From the NCBI RefSeq assembly GCF_003814005.1, contig NZ_CP033898.1:620001-684000 (forward strand): a stretch of 64,000 nucleotides of DNA, read 5' to 3'. The stretch's first letter is position 1. Every line of letters starts with the position of its first letter. Below the pieces are notes generated by a model. The model was given only the letters and a program-made list of their open reading frames with translations. It did no database searches and was not told the DNA's origin. The position numbers and the translations under genes were made by a program. This document shows, in pieces, positions 8,663 through 17,031 of this stretch. This DNA comes from Corynebacterium pseudopelargi (GTDB lineage Bacteria; Actinomycetota; Actinomycetes; Mycobacteriales; Mycobacteriaceae).

Positions 8663-11235
8663 GTGTTCCCCGCGAAGGCGGGGATGAGCCCCCTCCCGTG
8701 CGCGCAGCGCTCGAATTGGCTACGTGTTCCCCGCGAAGGCGGGGATGAGCCCCAACGAGATCAACGAGGACATCACCAACGCCCGTGTTCCCCGCGAAGG
8801 CGGGGATGAGCCCGAGAAACGTACCAAGGGAAAGAAGTCGCTGGTGTGTTCCCCGCGAAGGCGGGGATGAGCCCGGGGTGCCTGCCTGTCGGCTTGCCGT
8901 TGGGGGGTGTTCCCCGCGAAGGCGGGGATGAGCCCTTTATGGAGGTAGCCGCGCCGTCGTTGGATGAGTGTTCCCCGCGAAGGCGGGGATGAGCCCTCCA
9001 TCACAGAGTCCTCGGTGTACGACCACGCGTGTTCCCCGCGAAGGCGGGGATGAGCCCGCTACGTTGATGCGCGTCCTGCGATGTGGATGGTGTTCCCCGC
9101 GAAGGCGGGGATGAGCCCGACCAGGGGAAAGTGGGCATCTTATCGGCCGGGTGTTCCCCGCGAAGGCGGGGATGAGCCCATCTATCAGTATGTCGCTGAT
9201 TACATGGGCAAGTGTTCCCCGCGAAGGCGGGGATGAGCCCCTTTGTGCCGGGCGGGAATGCGACTTCCTCAAGTGTTCCCCGCGAAGGCGGGGATGAGCC
9301 GGAGTTGCTGCACGGCGCGAATGTCATGGCTCGGTGTTCCCCGCGAAGGCGGGGATGAGCCCACCCACGGCTGCGTCTCCGTCTCCGACGTCCAGTGTTC
9401 CCCGCGAAGGCGGGGATGAGCCGCTGGACAGCATGCCCGTGTCGGAAAACGCCACGTGTTCCCCGCGAAGGCGGGGATGAGCCCAAATCCGGCACAACGG
9501 CCCGTAATTACAGGGAGTGTTCCCCGCGAAGGCGGGGATGAGCCTGGACGGTGACGGGGCCTGCTTCGATCATTTTGGTGTTCCCCGCGAAGGCGGGGAT
9601 GAGCCCGTCATGACCCAAATCAGTGCTGCTGGGCGTTTGTGTTCCCCGCGAAGGCGGGGATGAGCCCTCGGCACCGCACAACAAGGCCGCTTTGACCTCG
9701 TGTTCCCCGCGAAGGCGGGGATGAGCCCGCGCTGATGCAGGCCATTGTGCCTACGCAGAAGTGTTCCCCGCGAAGGCGGGGATGAGCCCACATAGTCGTT
9801 TACCTCTTGCACCCCACATACGTGTTCCCCGCGAAGGCGGGGATGAGCCCGCATCAACCTTATCCAAGGTGGATTGCACATTGTGTTCCCCGCGAAGGCG
9901 GGGATGAGCCTAGTCAGCGACAATGAATCGGGTGCCCTGGCGTGTGTTCCCCGCGAAGGCGGGGATGAGCCCGAACAGCTTCGGCCTGCGCATGGGCACT
10001 TTGCGTGTTCCCCGCGAAGGCGGGGATGAGCCCATGTCGCAGCGCTCTGGATCATCAGTCATTTCGTGTTCCCCGCGAAGGCGGGGATGAGCCGCACCCG
10101 AAGCAAATTGAAGCCATGGCGCGGTGGTGTTCCCCGCGAAGGCGGGGATGAGCCCTCTAGCACCCGAGGCAGTGCGTGCCATTGCCGGTGTTCCCCGCGA
10201 AGGCGGGGATGAGCCCGACGCCGTGATCTCACCACGAAGCGCGCCCTCGTGTTCCCCGCGAAGGCGGGTAGGCACCCCGGGCGGTGCAAATGTGTTCCCC
10301 GCGAAGGCGGGGATGAGCCCCCGCCCCGCCGGTAGCCCCCGGAATTCGCTTTGTGTTCCCCGCGAAGGCGGGGATGAGCCGCTGCCAGGCTACCACGGCC
10401 TTGAAGGTGCAGCGTGTTCCCCGCGAAGGCGGGGATGAGCCCAGTGGACCGGAAGGCCCAACTTGATCAATGCAGTGTTTCCCGCGAAGGCGGGGATGAG
10501 CCGAATTTGCCACCCGCCGACCAATACATGCCGGAGTGTTCCCCGCGAAGGCGGGGATGAGCCGTTAAGCGTTTGGCCGGTGGCCACGATATTGACGTGT
10601 TCCCCGCGAAGGCGGGGATGAGCCGCCTTACTCAAAGACACCACGCCCGCGCCGTGGGTGTTCCCCGCGAAAGGCGGGGATGAGCCCTGACCCAATGCCC
10701 ATTCGACAGGGTCAGTATCGTGTTCCCCGCGAAGGCGGGGATGAGCCGCCTTGGTGGGCTCGGGCGGTAGCTCTACCGGGGTGTTCCCCGCGAAGGCGGG
10801 GATGAGCCGGTTCCGCCGCCGAACATTTTGATGTCGTTGGAGTGTTCCCCGCGAAGGCGGGGATGAGCCCTTGTCATTCAACTGCGACATGGTGGCCACA
10901 TCGTGTTCCCCGCGAAGGCGGGGATGAGCCTGGTGATGTGTGCGCAATGGTCGCGGCTGTGAAGTGTTCCCCGCGAAGGCGGGGATGAGCCCACACCCGG
11001 CTCGTTCAAGATGCGTTCGACAGCGTGTTCCCCGCGAAGGCGGGGATGAGCCCACCCCCGTGGTTGAGGAGGGGTGAGCCAATAAGTGTTCCCCGCGAAG
11101 GCGGGGATGAGCCCAACGTCGCAGAGATTTGGGTCATGCAGCACTAGCGTTCCCCGCGTTGGCGGGGGTGAGCCCGTCAGGGCATCGAAATTCCACCACC
11201 AAATGCAGTGTTCCCCGCGTTCGCGGGGACACACA
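8663..11235 (+). CRISPR. type I-E CRISPR array, 43 repeats, 42 spacers
   Basis: Repeats start at 8663 and recur every 61 bp. The 28-bp core begins GTGTTCCCCGCGAAGG and ends CGGGGATGAGCC, with a CCCCGC/GCGGGG hairpin; spacers are 33 bp (32 if base 29 is counted as repeat). Exceptions are a truncated unit at 10249, where the next repeat begins after 43 bp; a C-to-T change in the repeat at 10475; and an extra A in the repeat at 10658. The repeats at 11147 and 11208 are degenerate, as expected at the leader-distal end. No two spacers looked identical on reading. Base 29 is C, G or T, never A. Confidence 0.97.
10249..10291 (+). repeat. truncated CRISPR repeat-spacer unit
   Basis: The repeat at 10249 keeps only its first 20 bases (to 10268). 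It runs into a 23-bp remnant and then the normal repeat at 10292. The unit is 43 bp instead of 61, so 18 bp spanning the 3' repeat end and the spacer start were lost. The repeat hairpin is damaged, so Cas6e should not cut here. Confidence 0.9.
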
Positions 11236-11553
11236 ACGTTCACGCACTGAGGGCCATTTTTGAGCACCCTGGTCGCCTGGGCTTCTAATGTTGCAGTTTT
11301 TCAGGCCGCGCAATTGCACTCAATTGGCTAACCTCGAACGGTTCTTGCACGTGGGTTGTGGATCCCGGTGGGGAAGGGGAGCGTCGAAAGGCGAAGGTCT
11401 ATGCGAGCCTTTGCTCTAGTTCGAAGGCGCTGACTGAAGTGCATTTTGGAGACTTCACCGAAGGCATTGCCTAAACACCGCTGGATTTTGAGGTCGCATT
11501 AGCTTGCGACTTGAATTCTTTAAGGTCGCGTGAGGTAGCGCGGCAGTAGAGGG
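11236..11553. other. gene-free stretch after the CRISPR array
   Basis: No credible coding frame was found. The stretch holds an inverted repeat GTCGCA...TGCGAC at 11493-11510 and a CGTCGAAAGGC sequence near 11383 that resembles the scattered GCTTNTCGACG word. It separates the CRISPR locus from the rpsT region. Confidence 0.5.
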
Positions 11554-11724
11554 TCAGTGTTCTACGTCGCCTGATCGGTGTTGCCTTGCCAGCTTCAATT
11601 CGTGGTTGATGCTTTTTAAGGTGTTGTAGATTTTTGCTCCAAAAATGACCACTGCAGTGATTATTGCAAGGGGGATCGCGATTAAGACCGCGATTAACGC
11701 GAGTTCGACAATGCCCAGACTCAT
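11554..11724 (-). CDS. 56-aa single-pass membrane protein
   Basis: Reading the minus strand from ATG at 11724 gives 56 residues. They start MSLGIVELALIAVLIAIPLA, continue as one hydrophobic helix, and end in a charged tail (KLARQHRSGDVEH). An AGAGGA ribosome-binding site lies 5 nt before the ATG, which argues that this is a real gene. It resembles no family I can name. It lies downstream of rpsT on the same strand but beyond the rpsT terminator, so it probably has its own promoter in 11730-11860. Confidence 0.7.
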   Translation of the reverse strand: MSLGIVELALIAVLIAIPLAIITAVVIFGAKIYNTLKSINHELKLARQHRSGDVEH

Positions 11725-11860
11725 TTGGTTCCTCTCATCGTTTCACTGTGCTCTTCAGTGTTGTTTAAAACGGATTTGAGTTCAATAGGAGCTCGTGCGA
11801 GCAGACTGAGGCCGGGGGCGCTCAAATGGAGCCGCTGGACGGTGCAGGGCAGAGGGCATG

Positions 11861-11894
11861 AAAAAACGCCACGTCCCGATGGGAGACGTGGCGT
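11861..11894 (-). terminator. rho-independent terminator of rpsT
   Basis: On the minus strand a 10-bp stem (ACGCCACGTC / GACGTGGCGT) with a short loop is followed by TTTTTT, just after the rpsT stop. A CGTCGAAAAGC word (11892-11902) abuts it. Confidence 0.9.
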
Positions 11895-11911
11895 CGAAAA
11901 GCTAAGAAGGC

Positions 11912-12175
11912 TTAGGCCATCTTGTTCAGGGCGCGAGCCATGTTGGACTTCTTGTTGGCTGCGTTGTTGCGGTGCAGCACGCCCTTGGAAACGGACTTGT
12001 CGAGCTTGCGGGAAGCTACGCGGAGCTGGGTCTCGGCAGCAGCCTTGTCGCCAGCCTCAACAGCCTCGTGGAACTTGCGGATCTCGGTGCGAACAGCGGA
12101 ACGCACGGACTTGTTGCGCAGACGAGCCTTCTCGTTGGTCAGAATGCGCTTCTTCTTGGACTTAATGTTTGCCAT
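11912..12175 (-). CDS. rpsT: 30S ribosomal protein S20
   Basis: 87 residues, start [20 protein letters not shown], very basic and helical, with the S20 segment [17 protein letters not shown] near the C-terminus. It binds 16S rRNA during assembly of the small subunit. An AGAGGT ribosome-binding site precedes the ATG and a strong terminator follows. The region 12176-12427 upstream holds its promoter and no other gene that I can see. Confidence 0.97.
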   Translation of the reverse strand: MANIKSKKKRILTNEKARLRNKSVRSAVRTEIRKFHEAVEAGDKAAAETQLRVASRKLDKSVSKGVLHRNNAANKKSNMARALNKMA

Positions 12176-12427
12176 GGGAGTACCTCTTGGTTCTCGATCG
12201 TTTTCGAATGATCATCTACGCCCGCTCAATACAGAAACTGCTGTAAGGAGTGATGTTCGGTTGTGAACCCAAGGTCTTGTTCACCATAAGAACAGCACTA
12301 GGTGCATCTGATCGACAGCGGTTGTCTACCTTAGCAGGTGGTGAGGTGGGAATGATAATCCGCGCTTCACGTTCCCAATGATGGTGCTTGGATTGGCGGG
12401 GTTTTGTGGGAGGGGCGCAGGGGACGA

Positions 12428-12970
12428 CTAGCGCCAGCCGTATTCCTGCCTCAAACGATTCGCGATCCTCTCGAAGCGCTGCTGCGGCATCACGATGCCT
12501 TGGCGTCGAATGTGGGTTTCGGGCACGGTGACGATTTTGTCTACCCGCACCCAGGACTGGCGGCCACTTGCATCCCAGGGGCCTGAACCGATGTCCATCC
12601 AGTGGTCATCAGTCTCGTGATCCGGGTTAGGAGAGGTGAGAAGGCCATAGATCGACTCGGCGGTGCGCGCGACTACTACGAGCGAGCGTTCAACGACGTG
12701 TTGGGGCGAATGGTCTGAAGGCGCCCAAAACCACACGACCTCGCCGGGGTCGACTTGGCCGTCCATATCGGGCGCGTAAATGATGCTGCTTGGGATATCG
12801 CTTGCAGAGTGCACTTCGCATGCCAGGTGATCGGGTTTGGCCTCTTGATGTTCGCAGAGCCCAAGCCGCTCGGATAAGGCATTGAGGCCGTCTTCGATTG
12901 GGTCCTGAGCGCGCAGCGAACTGCTTATTCGCCGAATGAGCGAAGGCCTCTTGCGTGCTGCGTGCCTCAT
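12428..12970 (-). CDS. PemK/MazF-like protein
   Basis: 180 residues from ATG 12970, preceded by AAGGGTGA; a TTG at 12991 would add seven. The central and C-terminal parts look like a PemK/MazF-type beta-barrel: DPGEVVWFWAP, RSLVVVAR, IYGLLTSPNPDH, then WVRVDKIVTVPETHIRR. The basic N-terminal ~45 residues are not part of that fold. No antitoxin gene is adjacent. MazF-family toxins are endoribonucleases; whether this one cleaves RNA is unknown, and a housekeeping role is possible given its place between rpsT and lepA. Confidence 0.65.
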   Translation of the reverse strand: MRHAARKRPSLIRRISSSLRAQDPIEDGLNALSERLGLCEHQEAKPDHLACEVHSASDIPSSIIYAPDMDGQVDPGEVVWFWAPSDHSPQHVVERSLVVVARTAESIYGLLTSPNPDHETDDHWMDIGSGPWDASGRQSWVRVDKIVTVPETHIRRQGIVMPQQRFERIANRLRQEYGWR

Positions 12971-13259
12971 AGTGTCACCCTTATGTGCCAAGCGATTGTT
13001 CTTTCAAGTCTATCTAGCTTTGCAGCCGTGATGTTTCGCTATGTGTGAAGTTTTCCATTTGGGGGTTGCGGGGCTCGGTTGGGGGTTGCGGGTTCGCGGC
13101 CGCTCGCAGCGGCGGCGTGTTCGGTCGCAGCGGCTGTGGGTTCGCTCGCAGCGGCGGTGGGCTCGGCCGGGGGTTGTGGTTTGGCGGAGTGCTTTGTCAA
13201 TGCGTGCGTCGGGTAGTGTGTTTGTGACGTGTGATGAAAGGTGCGTGGAATCAAAAACG
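12971..13259. repeat. G-rich repetitive upstream region of lepA
   Basis: Between 13060 and 13185 the sequence is a patchwork of GGGGGTTGCGG and CGCTCGCAGCGGCGG-like units repeated two to three times. It is open in the lepA frame but has no coding character. A TCAATGCGTGCG word lies at 13197-13208. The lepA promoter is probably in 13190-13250, but I could not fix it. Confidence 0.6.
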
Positions 13260-15107
13260 ATGGCTGAGAAATTTGCGGAGAAGACGTTCACGGATCCCAA
13301 GCAGATCCGCAACTTCTGCATCATTGCCCACATTGACCACGGCAAATCCACCCTTGCCGACCGCATCTTGCAGCTTTCCAACGTCGTGGATGCGCGCGAC
13401 ATGCGCGATCAATACCTCGACAACATGGATATCGAGCGCGAACGCGGCATCACCATCAAGGCACAAAACGTGCGTTTACCTTGGATCCCGCGCTCCGGCC
13501 CCTTCGAGGGCGAACAAATCGTCATGCAGATGATCGACACCCCCGGCCACGTCGACTTCACCTACGAAGTCTCCCGTGCGCTCGAGGCGTGTGAGGGCGC
13601 CATTTTGCTTGTCGACGCCGCGCAAGGCATCGAGGCGCAAACACTAGCCAACCTGTACCTGGCCATGGAGAACGATCTTGAGATCATCCCGGTGCTCAAC
13701 AAGATCGACCTGCCCGCAGCAGACCCAGAGAAGTATTCCGAAGAAATCGCTCACATCATCGGCTGCGAACCTGAAGAAGTCCTTCGTGTTTCCGGCAAAA
13801 CCGGCGAGGGCGTGGCAGAGCTTCTAGATAAGGTCGTGGAGCTCGTTCCCGCGCCGACGACCGCACACTCTGACGATGCGCCCGCCCGCGCAATGATTTT
13901 CGACTCGGTGTACGACACCTACCGTGGCGTCGTCACCTATATCCGCATGATCGATGGCAAGCTCACGCCGCGCCAAAAGATCAAGATGATGTCTACCGGC
14001 GCGGTACACGAACTGCTCGAGATCGGCATCGTTTCGCCCACACCCAAAAAGTGCGACGGTCTTGGCCCGGGCGAAGTCGGCTACCTCATCACCGGTGTGA
14101 AAGACGTGCGCCAATCAAAGGTGGGCGACACGGTCACATGGGCGCACCACGGTGCAGAAGAACCACTGCAGGGCTATGAGGAGCCCAAGCCGATGGTGTA
14201 TTCGGGTCTGTTCCCAATTTCGCAGGCAGATTTCCCGGATCTGCGCGATGCTTTGGAGAAGCTGCAACTCAACGATGCGTCTTTGACCTTCGAGCCCGAA
14301 ACCTCTGTTGCCCTTGGTTTCGGTTTCCGTTGTGGCTTCTTAGGCCTGTTGCACATGGAGATCACCCGTGACCGTCTGCAGCGCGAATTCGATCTCGACC
14401 TCATTTCGACCGCACCGAGCGTGAATTATCGCGTGATTGCTGAAGATGGCACAGAAACGCGCGTGCACAATCCTTCCGACTGGCCCGGTGGCAAACTTCG
14501 CGAGGTATACGAGCCGATCGTGAAAACCACCATCATCGTCCCGAGCGAATTCGTCGGCTCCACCATGGAATTGTGCCAATCCAAGCGCGGCCAAATGGGC
14601 GGCATGGATTACCTTTCCGAAGATCGCGTCGAGCTGCGCTACACCATGCCGCTTGGCGAGATCATCTTTGACTTCTTCGACCAACTGAAATCTCGCACCA
14701 AGGGCTATGCCTCCCTCAACTACGAGGAAGCCGGCGAACAACTGGCAGATTTGGTGAAGGTGGACATCTTGCTCCAGGGCGATCCCGTCGATGCTTTCAG
14801 TGCGATCGTCCACCGCGACAATGCCCAGTGGTACGGCAACAAGATGACCAAGAAGCTCAAAGAGCTTATTCCTCGCCAGCAATTCGAGGTGCCCGTCCAG
14901 GCAGCTATCGGTGCCAAGATCATTTCCCGCGAGAACATCCGCGCTCTGCGCAAGGACGTGCTGGCCAAGTGTTACGGCGGCGATATTTCCCGTAAGCGCA
15001 AGCTGCTGGAAAAGCAGAAGGAAGGCAAAAAGCGCATGAAGTCGATTGGTTCTGTGGCAGTGCCGCAGGAGGCCTTCGTTGCGGCATTATCTACCGACGA
15101 GGCATAA
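13260..15107 (+). CDS. lepA: elongation factor 4 (LepA GTPase)
   Basis: 615 residues from ATG 13260, chosen because family homology starts there; the upstream open frame is repetitive. The G1 loop is in [15 protein letters not shown], switch regions follow with [12 protein letters not shown], and [11 protein letters not shown] gives G4. The LepA-specific C-terminal domain ends in [18 protein letters not shown]4 back-translocates or remodels stalled ribosomes. GAAAGG lies upstream of the start. A strong terminator follows. Confidence 0.96.
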   Translation: MAEKFAEKTFTDPKQIRNFCIIAHIDHGKSTLADRILQLSNVVDARDMRDQYLDNMDIERERGITIKAQNVRLPWIPRSGPFEGEQIVMQMIDTPGHVDFTYEVSRALEACEGAILLVDAAQGIEAQTLANLYLAMENDLEIIPVLNKIDLPAADPEKYSEEIAHIIGCEPEEVLRVSGKTGEGVAELLDKVVELVPAPTTAHSDDAPARAMIFDSVYDTYRGVVTYIRMIDGKLTPRQKIKMMSTGAVHELLEIGIVSPTPKKCDGLGPGEVGYLITGVKDVRQSKVGDTVTWAHHGAEEPLQGYEEPKPMVYSGLFPISQADFPDLRDALEKLQLNDASLTFEPETSVALGFGFRCGFLGLLHMEITRDRLQREFDLDLISTAPSVNYRVIAEDGTETRVHNPSDWPGGKLREVYEPIVKTTIIVPSEFVGSTMELCQSKRGQMGGMDYLSEDRVELRYTMPLGEIIFDFFDQLKSRTKGYASLNYEEAGEQLADLVKVDILLQGDPVDAFSAIVHRDNAQWYGNKMTKKLKELIPRQQFEVPVQAAIGAKIISRENIRALRKDVLAKCYGGDISRKRKLLEKQKEGKKRMKSIGSVAVPQEAFVAALSTDEA

Positions 15108-15125
15108 CCTACCTCCGCGCTTTTA

Positions 15126-15160
15126 TAGCCCCTTTCGCTTCGCGGCGAAAGGGGCTTTTT
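15126..15160 (+). terminator. lepA terminator
   Basis: A perfect GC-rich stem (AGCCCCTTTCGC / GCGAAAGGGGCT) with a short loop is followed by TTTTT. The opposite gene ends a few bases away, so it may serve both directions. Confidence 0.92.
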
Positions 15161-15164
15161 GCTG

Positions 15165-16175
15165 CTAAAGCTCAGCGGACAGCTCCTGCACGATCTCTTC
15201 AGCGCTTGCTTGTGTGCACGAACGGTATCCAGTGCCGGCCCATAAATTCAGGTGCTCAAAGTTGCCTTGTGCGTTCGCTTGCTTGCGAGCCTCAGCCGTG
15301 AGGTAGTGCACCTCCGGGTACAGCGATGGCGAGAATTTCGTCAATGCGTCCGTCCACTCGTTGCGAATGGCGCGAGCTGTTCGGCCAGAAAACGACCGGG
15401 TTAGCACAGTCTCGCGCTCCAAGTTCAGCAGTGCTGCGCGGTGGGTAGATTTTGTTCCCGCTTCTTCGGCGGTGAGAAATCGGGTGCCAACTTGCACTGC
15501 TTTGGCTCCAAGCCTGATGAGTGCTCGGACGTCTTGGGCGGTGGCCACCCCGCCTGCTGCAATCACCGGTAGGCCATAGTCGGTGGCCATGTTTAGTAGT
15601 TCTTTGGTGCTGTAGTTGGCTCCGTGAGCCTCATCAAGCGGTGATGCTCGGTGTCCGCCGGCTTCTTTGCCTTGGACGATGATCACATCGCCAAGTTCGG
15701 CGGCAGCAGCGACTTCCTCGCTCGTGGTGGCGTTAAGTGCGATCAAGGAGCCTTGTTCACGCAAGCGATCGGCGACCTCGGGGGTGGGATTGCCGAAGGT
15801 AAACGAGACTACGGGGACGCTCGCATTGACAAGGACGGCGACCTTCTTCTCGTAATCATCGTCCGACCACGTTGGGGATTGGGGCAGGGGAGCGTCGACA
15901 AGCTGGGAAAGATGCTCGCGATATTGCAGCCATGCGTCGGTGTCGTCGTGGCGTTTTCCAGGCACGAACAGGTTCACGCCGAACGGTCGAGAAGTCAATG
16001 CGCGCGTACGGGCGATCTGGGCGGAAAGTTCGTCGGGGCTGTGATAACCGGAGGCCAGGAAGCCGAAGCCGCCGGCGTTGCACACCGCGGCGCAGAGTTC
16101 GGGCGTGGACGGGCCACCCGCCATGGGGGCGAGGACGATGGGGCGCGCGAGATTGGCGAGCACGTCGGTGTTCAT
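15165..16175 (-). CDS. nitronate monooxygenase (2-nitropropane dioxygenase family)
   Basis: 336 residues. The FMN TIM-barrel signatures are LAPMAGGPSTPELCAAV, FGFLASGYHSP, FGVNLFVPG, VIIVQGKEAGGHRAS, PVIAAGGVATAQDVRALI and GAKAVQVGTRFL. Such enzymes oxidise alkyl nitronates with flavin and detoxify propionate 3-nitronate. The gene stands alone between lepA (convergent) and the small HTH operon. Four copies of the scattered words lie inside it (15341, 15818, 15893 and 15996). Confidence 0.92.
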   Translation of the reverse strand: MNTDVLANLARPIVLAPMAGGPSTPELCAAVCNAGGFGFLASGYHSPDELSAQIARTRALTSRPFGVNLFVPGKRHDDTDAWLQYREHLSQLVDAPLPQSPTWSDDDYEKKVAVLVNASVPVVSFTFGNPTPEVADRLREQGSLIALNATTSEEVAAAAELGDVIIVQGKEAGGHRASPLDEAHGANYSTKELLNMATDYGLPVIAAGGVATAQDVRALIRLGAKAVQVGTRFLTAEEAGTKSTHRAALLNLERETVLTRSFSGRTARAIRNEWTDALTKFSPSLYPEVHYLTAEARKQANAQGNFEHLNLWAGTGYRSCTQASAEEIVQELSAEL

Positions 16176-16216
16176 GCGGGGCTCCGTTCTGATGTTGCTC
16201 TCGGTACCACGCTAGC

Positions 16217-16243
16217 GAAAAGCCGCAACCTGCTGGCTGCGGC
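16217..16243 (-). terminator. terminator of the HTH/membrane-protein operon
   Basis: On the minus strand a stem GCCGCA...TGCGGC is followed by TTTT, about 70 bp past the stop of the membrane-protein gene. Confidence 0.6.
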
Positions 16244-16251
16244 GGAGGTTT

Positions 16252-16300
16252 GGGTTGGGGTTGGGCGAGGTTGGACGATGTTGGGCGATGTTGGGCGAGG
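16252..16300. repeat. short tandem repeat, GATGTTGGGC-like
   Basis: Four to five imperfect 10-11-bp units (GTTGGGCGAG, GTTGGACGAT, GTTGGGCGAT, GTTGGGCGAG) lie in the gap between two minus-strand genes. No coding potential. Confidence 0.75.
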
Positions 16301-16309
16301 CGCGGGCGG

Positions 16310-16771
16310 CTAGTCCTCGAGTTCAGCGTCAATGCGAGCGGTATCGCGCTTGTGTTGCTTGCGGCTATAAACCGGCGCGATAAGCAGCACGACCACAACG
16401 CCGACGATCCCGCCGATGATAAAGGATGAATCACCGCCAAGCTTCCAGCTAAAGATCAAAAGCCAAATGAAGGTCAAAATGAGCGTGACGATGGTGTGTT
16501 TGCGCATCGCCGGGCTGAAAGGTTTCGGAATCACCGGCGCGGGAATTTCTTTGCGCATGCGTGATGTGCCGATGCTATTGGCGATGCCGACTGTTGCGAG
16601 GGGGATAAATGAAAGCCATGGGTTGTCTGCGAGCACGGCGATGGCGATGCAGCCGATGAGGGTTAGGTACATCGACAGCGTCAGCGTGTAGGTGCTGGCT
16701 TCGTGGTACTTGCGGATGTGAAACTCGTCGCCCAATGCGCGTTCTGTCGCACGGATTGTTTGCTGGATCAT
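16310..16771 (-). CDS. membrane protein, partner of HTH regulator
   Basis: 153 residues with about four hydrophobic helices, first helix near YTLTLSMYLTLIGCIAIAVLA, and a charged C-terminus (SRKQHKRDTARIDAELED). I do not recognise a specific family. Its start overlaps the stop of the upstream HTH gene by 4 bp, so the two are translationally coupled. Small XRE-type regulators paired with a multi-pass membrane protein are a common bacterial arrangement; the job of this pair is unknown. Confidence 0.75.
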   Translation of the reverse strand: MIQQTIRATERALGDEFHIRKYHEASTYTLTLSMYLTLIGCIAIAVLADNPWLSFIPLATVGIANSIGTSRMRKEIPAPVIPKPFSPAMRKHTIVTLILTFIWLLIFSWKLGGDSSFIIGGIVGVVVVLLIAPVYSRKQHKRDTARIDAELED

Positions 16772-16989
16772 TGTGGGTCTCCTTCGTCGGCGTTGATGGG
16801 GAAGAGTGTTTCCACCGTCAATGCGAGCGTTCGGGCGATCCTGAGTGCCAAGTACACCGAGGGCGCGTAGCTGCCGCGTTCGATGTTGGCGATCGTTTGT
16901 CTGGACACGCCGGCCGCCTCTGCGAGCGCCTGTTGACTCATGCCGAGCGCTCGCCTTGAAGCTTTGACATTGTTCCCGGATTCGCTCAT
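16768..16989 (-). CDS. XRE/Cro-type HTH regulator
   Basis: 73 residues from ATG 16989. The helix-turn-helix is clear: ALGMSQQALAEAAGVSRQTIANIERG, then PSVYLALRIARTLALTVETLF. The ATG lies 6 nt after a -10 hexamer, so the message is probably leaderless; an alternative TTG at 17007 would sit within the promoter. A dyad between -35 and -10 suggests it represses itself. It is the first gene of a two-gene operon. Confidence 0.88.
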   Translation of the reverse strand: MSESGNNVKASRRALGMSQQALAEAAGVSRQTIANIERGSYAPSVYLALRIARTLALTVETLFPINADEGDPQ

Positions 16990-16995
16990 ACCCAA

Positions 16996-17024
16996 AATGT
17001 AAACCAAACTTTACAAACCGTCAA
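16996..17024 (-). promoter_or_regulatory. promoter with embedded dyad operator
   Basis: On the minus strand TTGACG (17019-17024) and TACATT (16996-17001) are 17 bp apart, a near-consensus sigma-70-type promoter. Between them lies the dyad GTAAA-N6-TTTAC (16999-17014), well placed for binding by the HTH protein it drives. It overlaps the ends of yggS (17032) by only a few bases. Confidence 0.75.
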
Positions 17025-17031
17025 GGATTCT

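Noticed and set aside
8720-11319. Long minus-strand open frames across the array (GLIPAFAGNT-type repeats)
   Set aside because: They are the CRISPR repeats read as codons; periodicity is 61 bp and no start site or domain is present.
11725-12266. Plus-strand frames over rpsT
   Set aside because: They are antisense shadows of the S20 gene.
12350-12400. GGAATGATAATC dyad as Zur/Fur-type operator
   Set aside because: The arms GTGGGAA and TTCCCA are short and far apart; no palindromic match to known boxes.
13041-13259. N-terminal extension of LepA
   Set aside because: The extension is repetitive Arg/Gly-rich sequence; LepA homology starts at ATG 13260.
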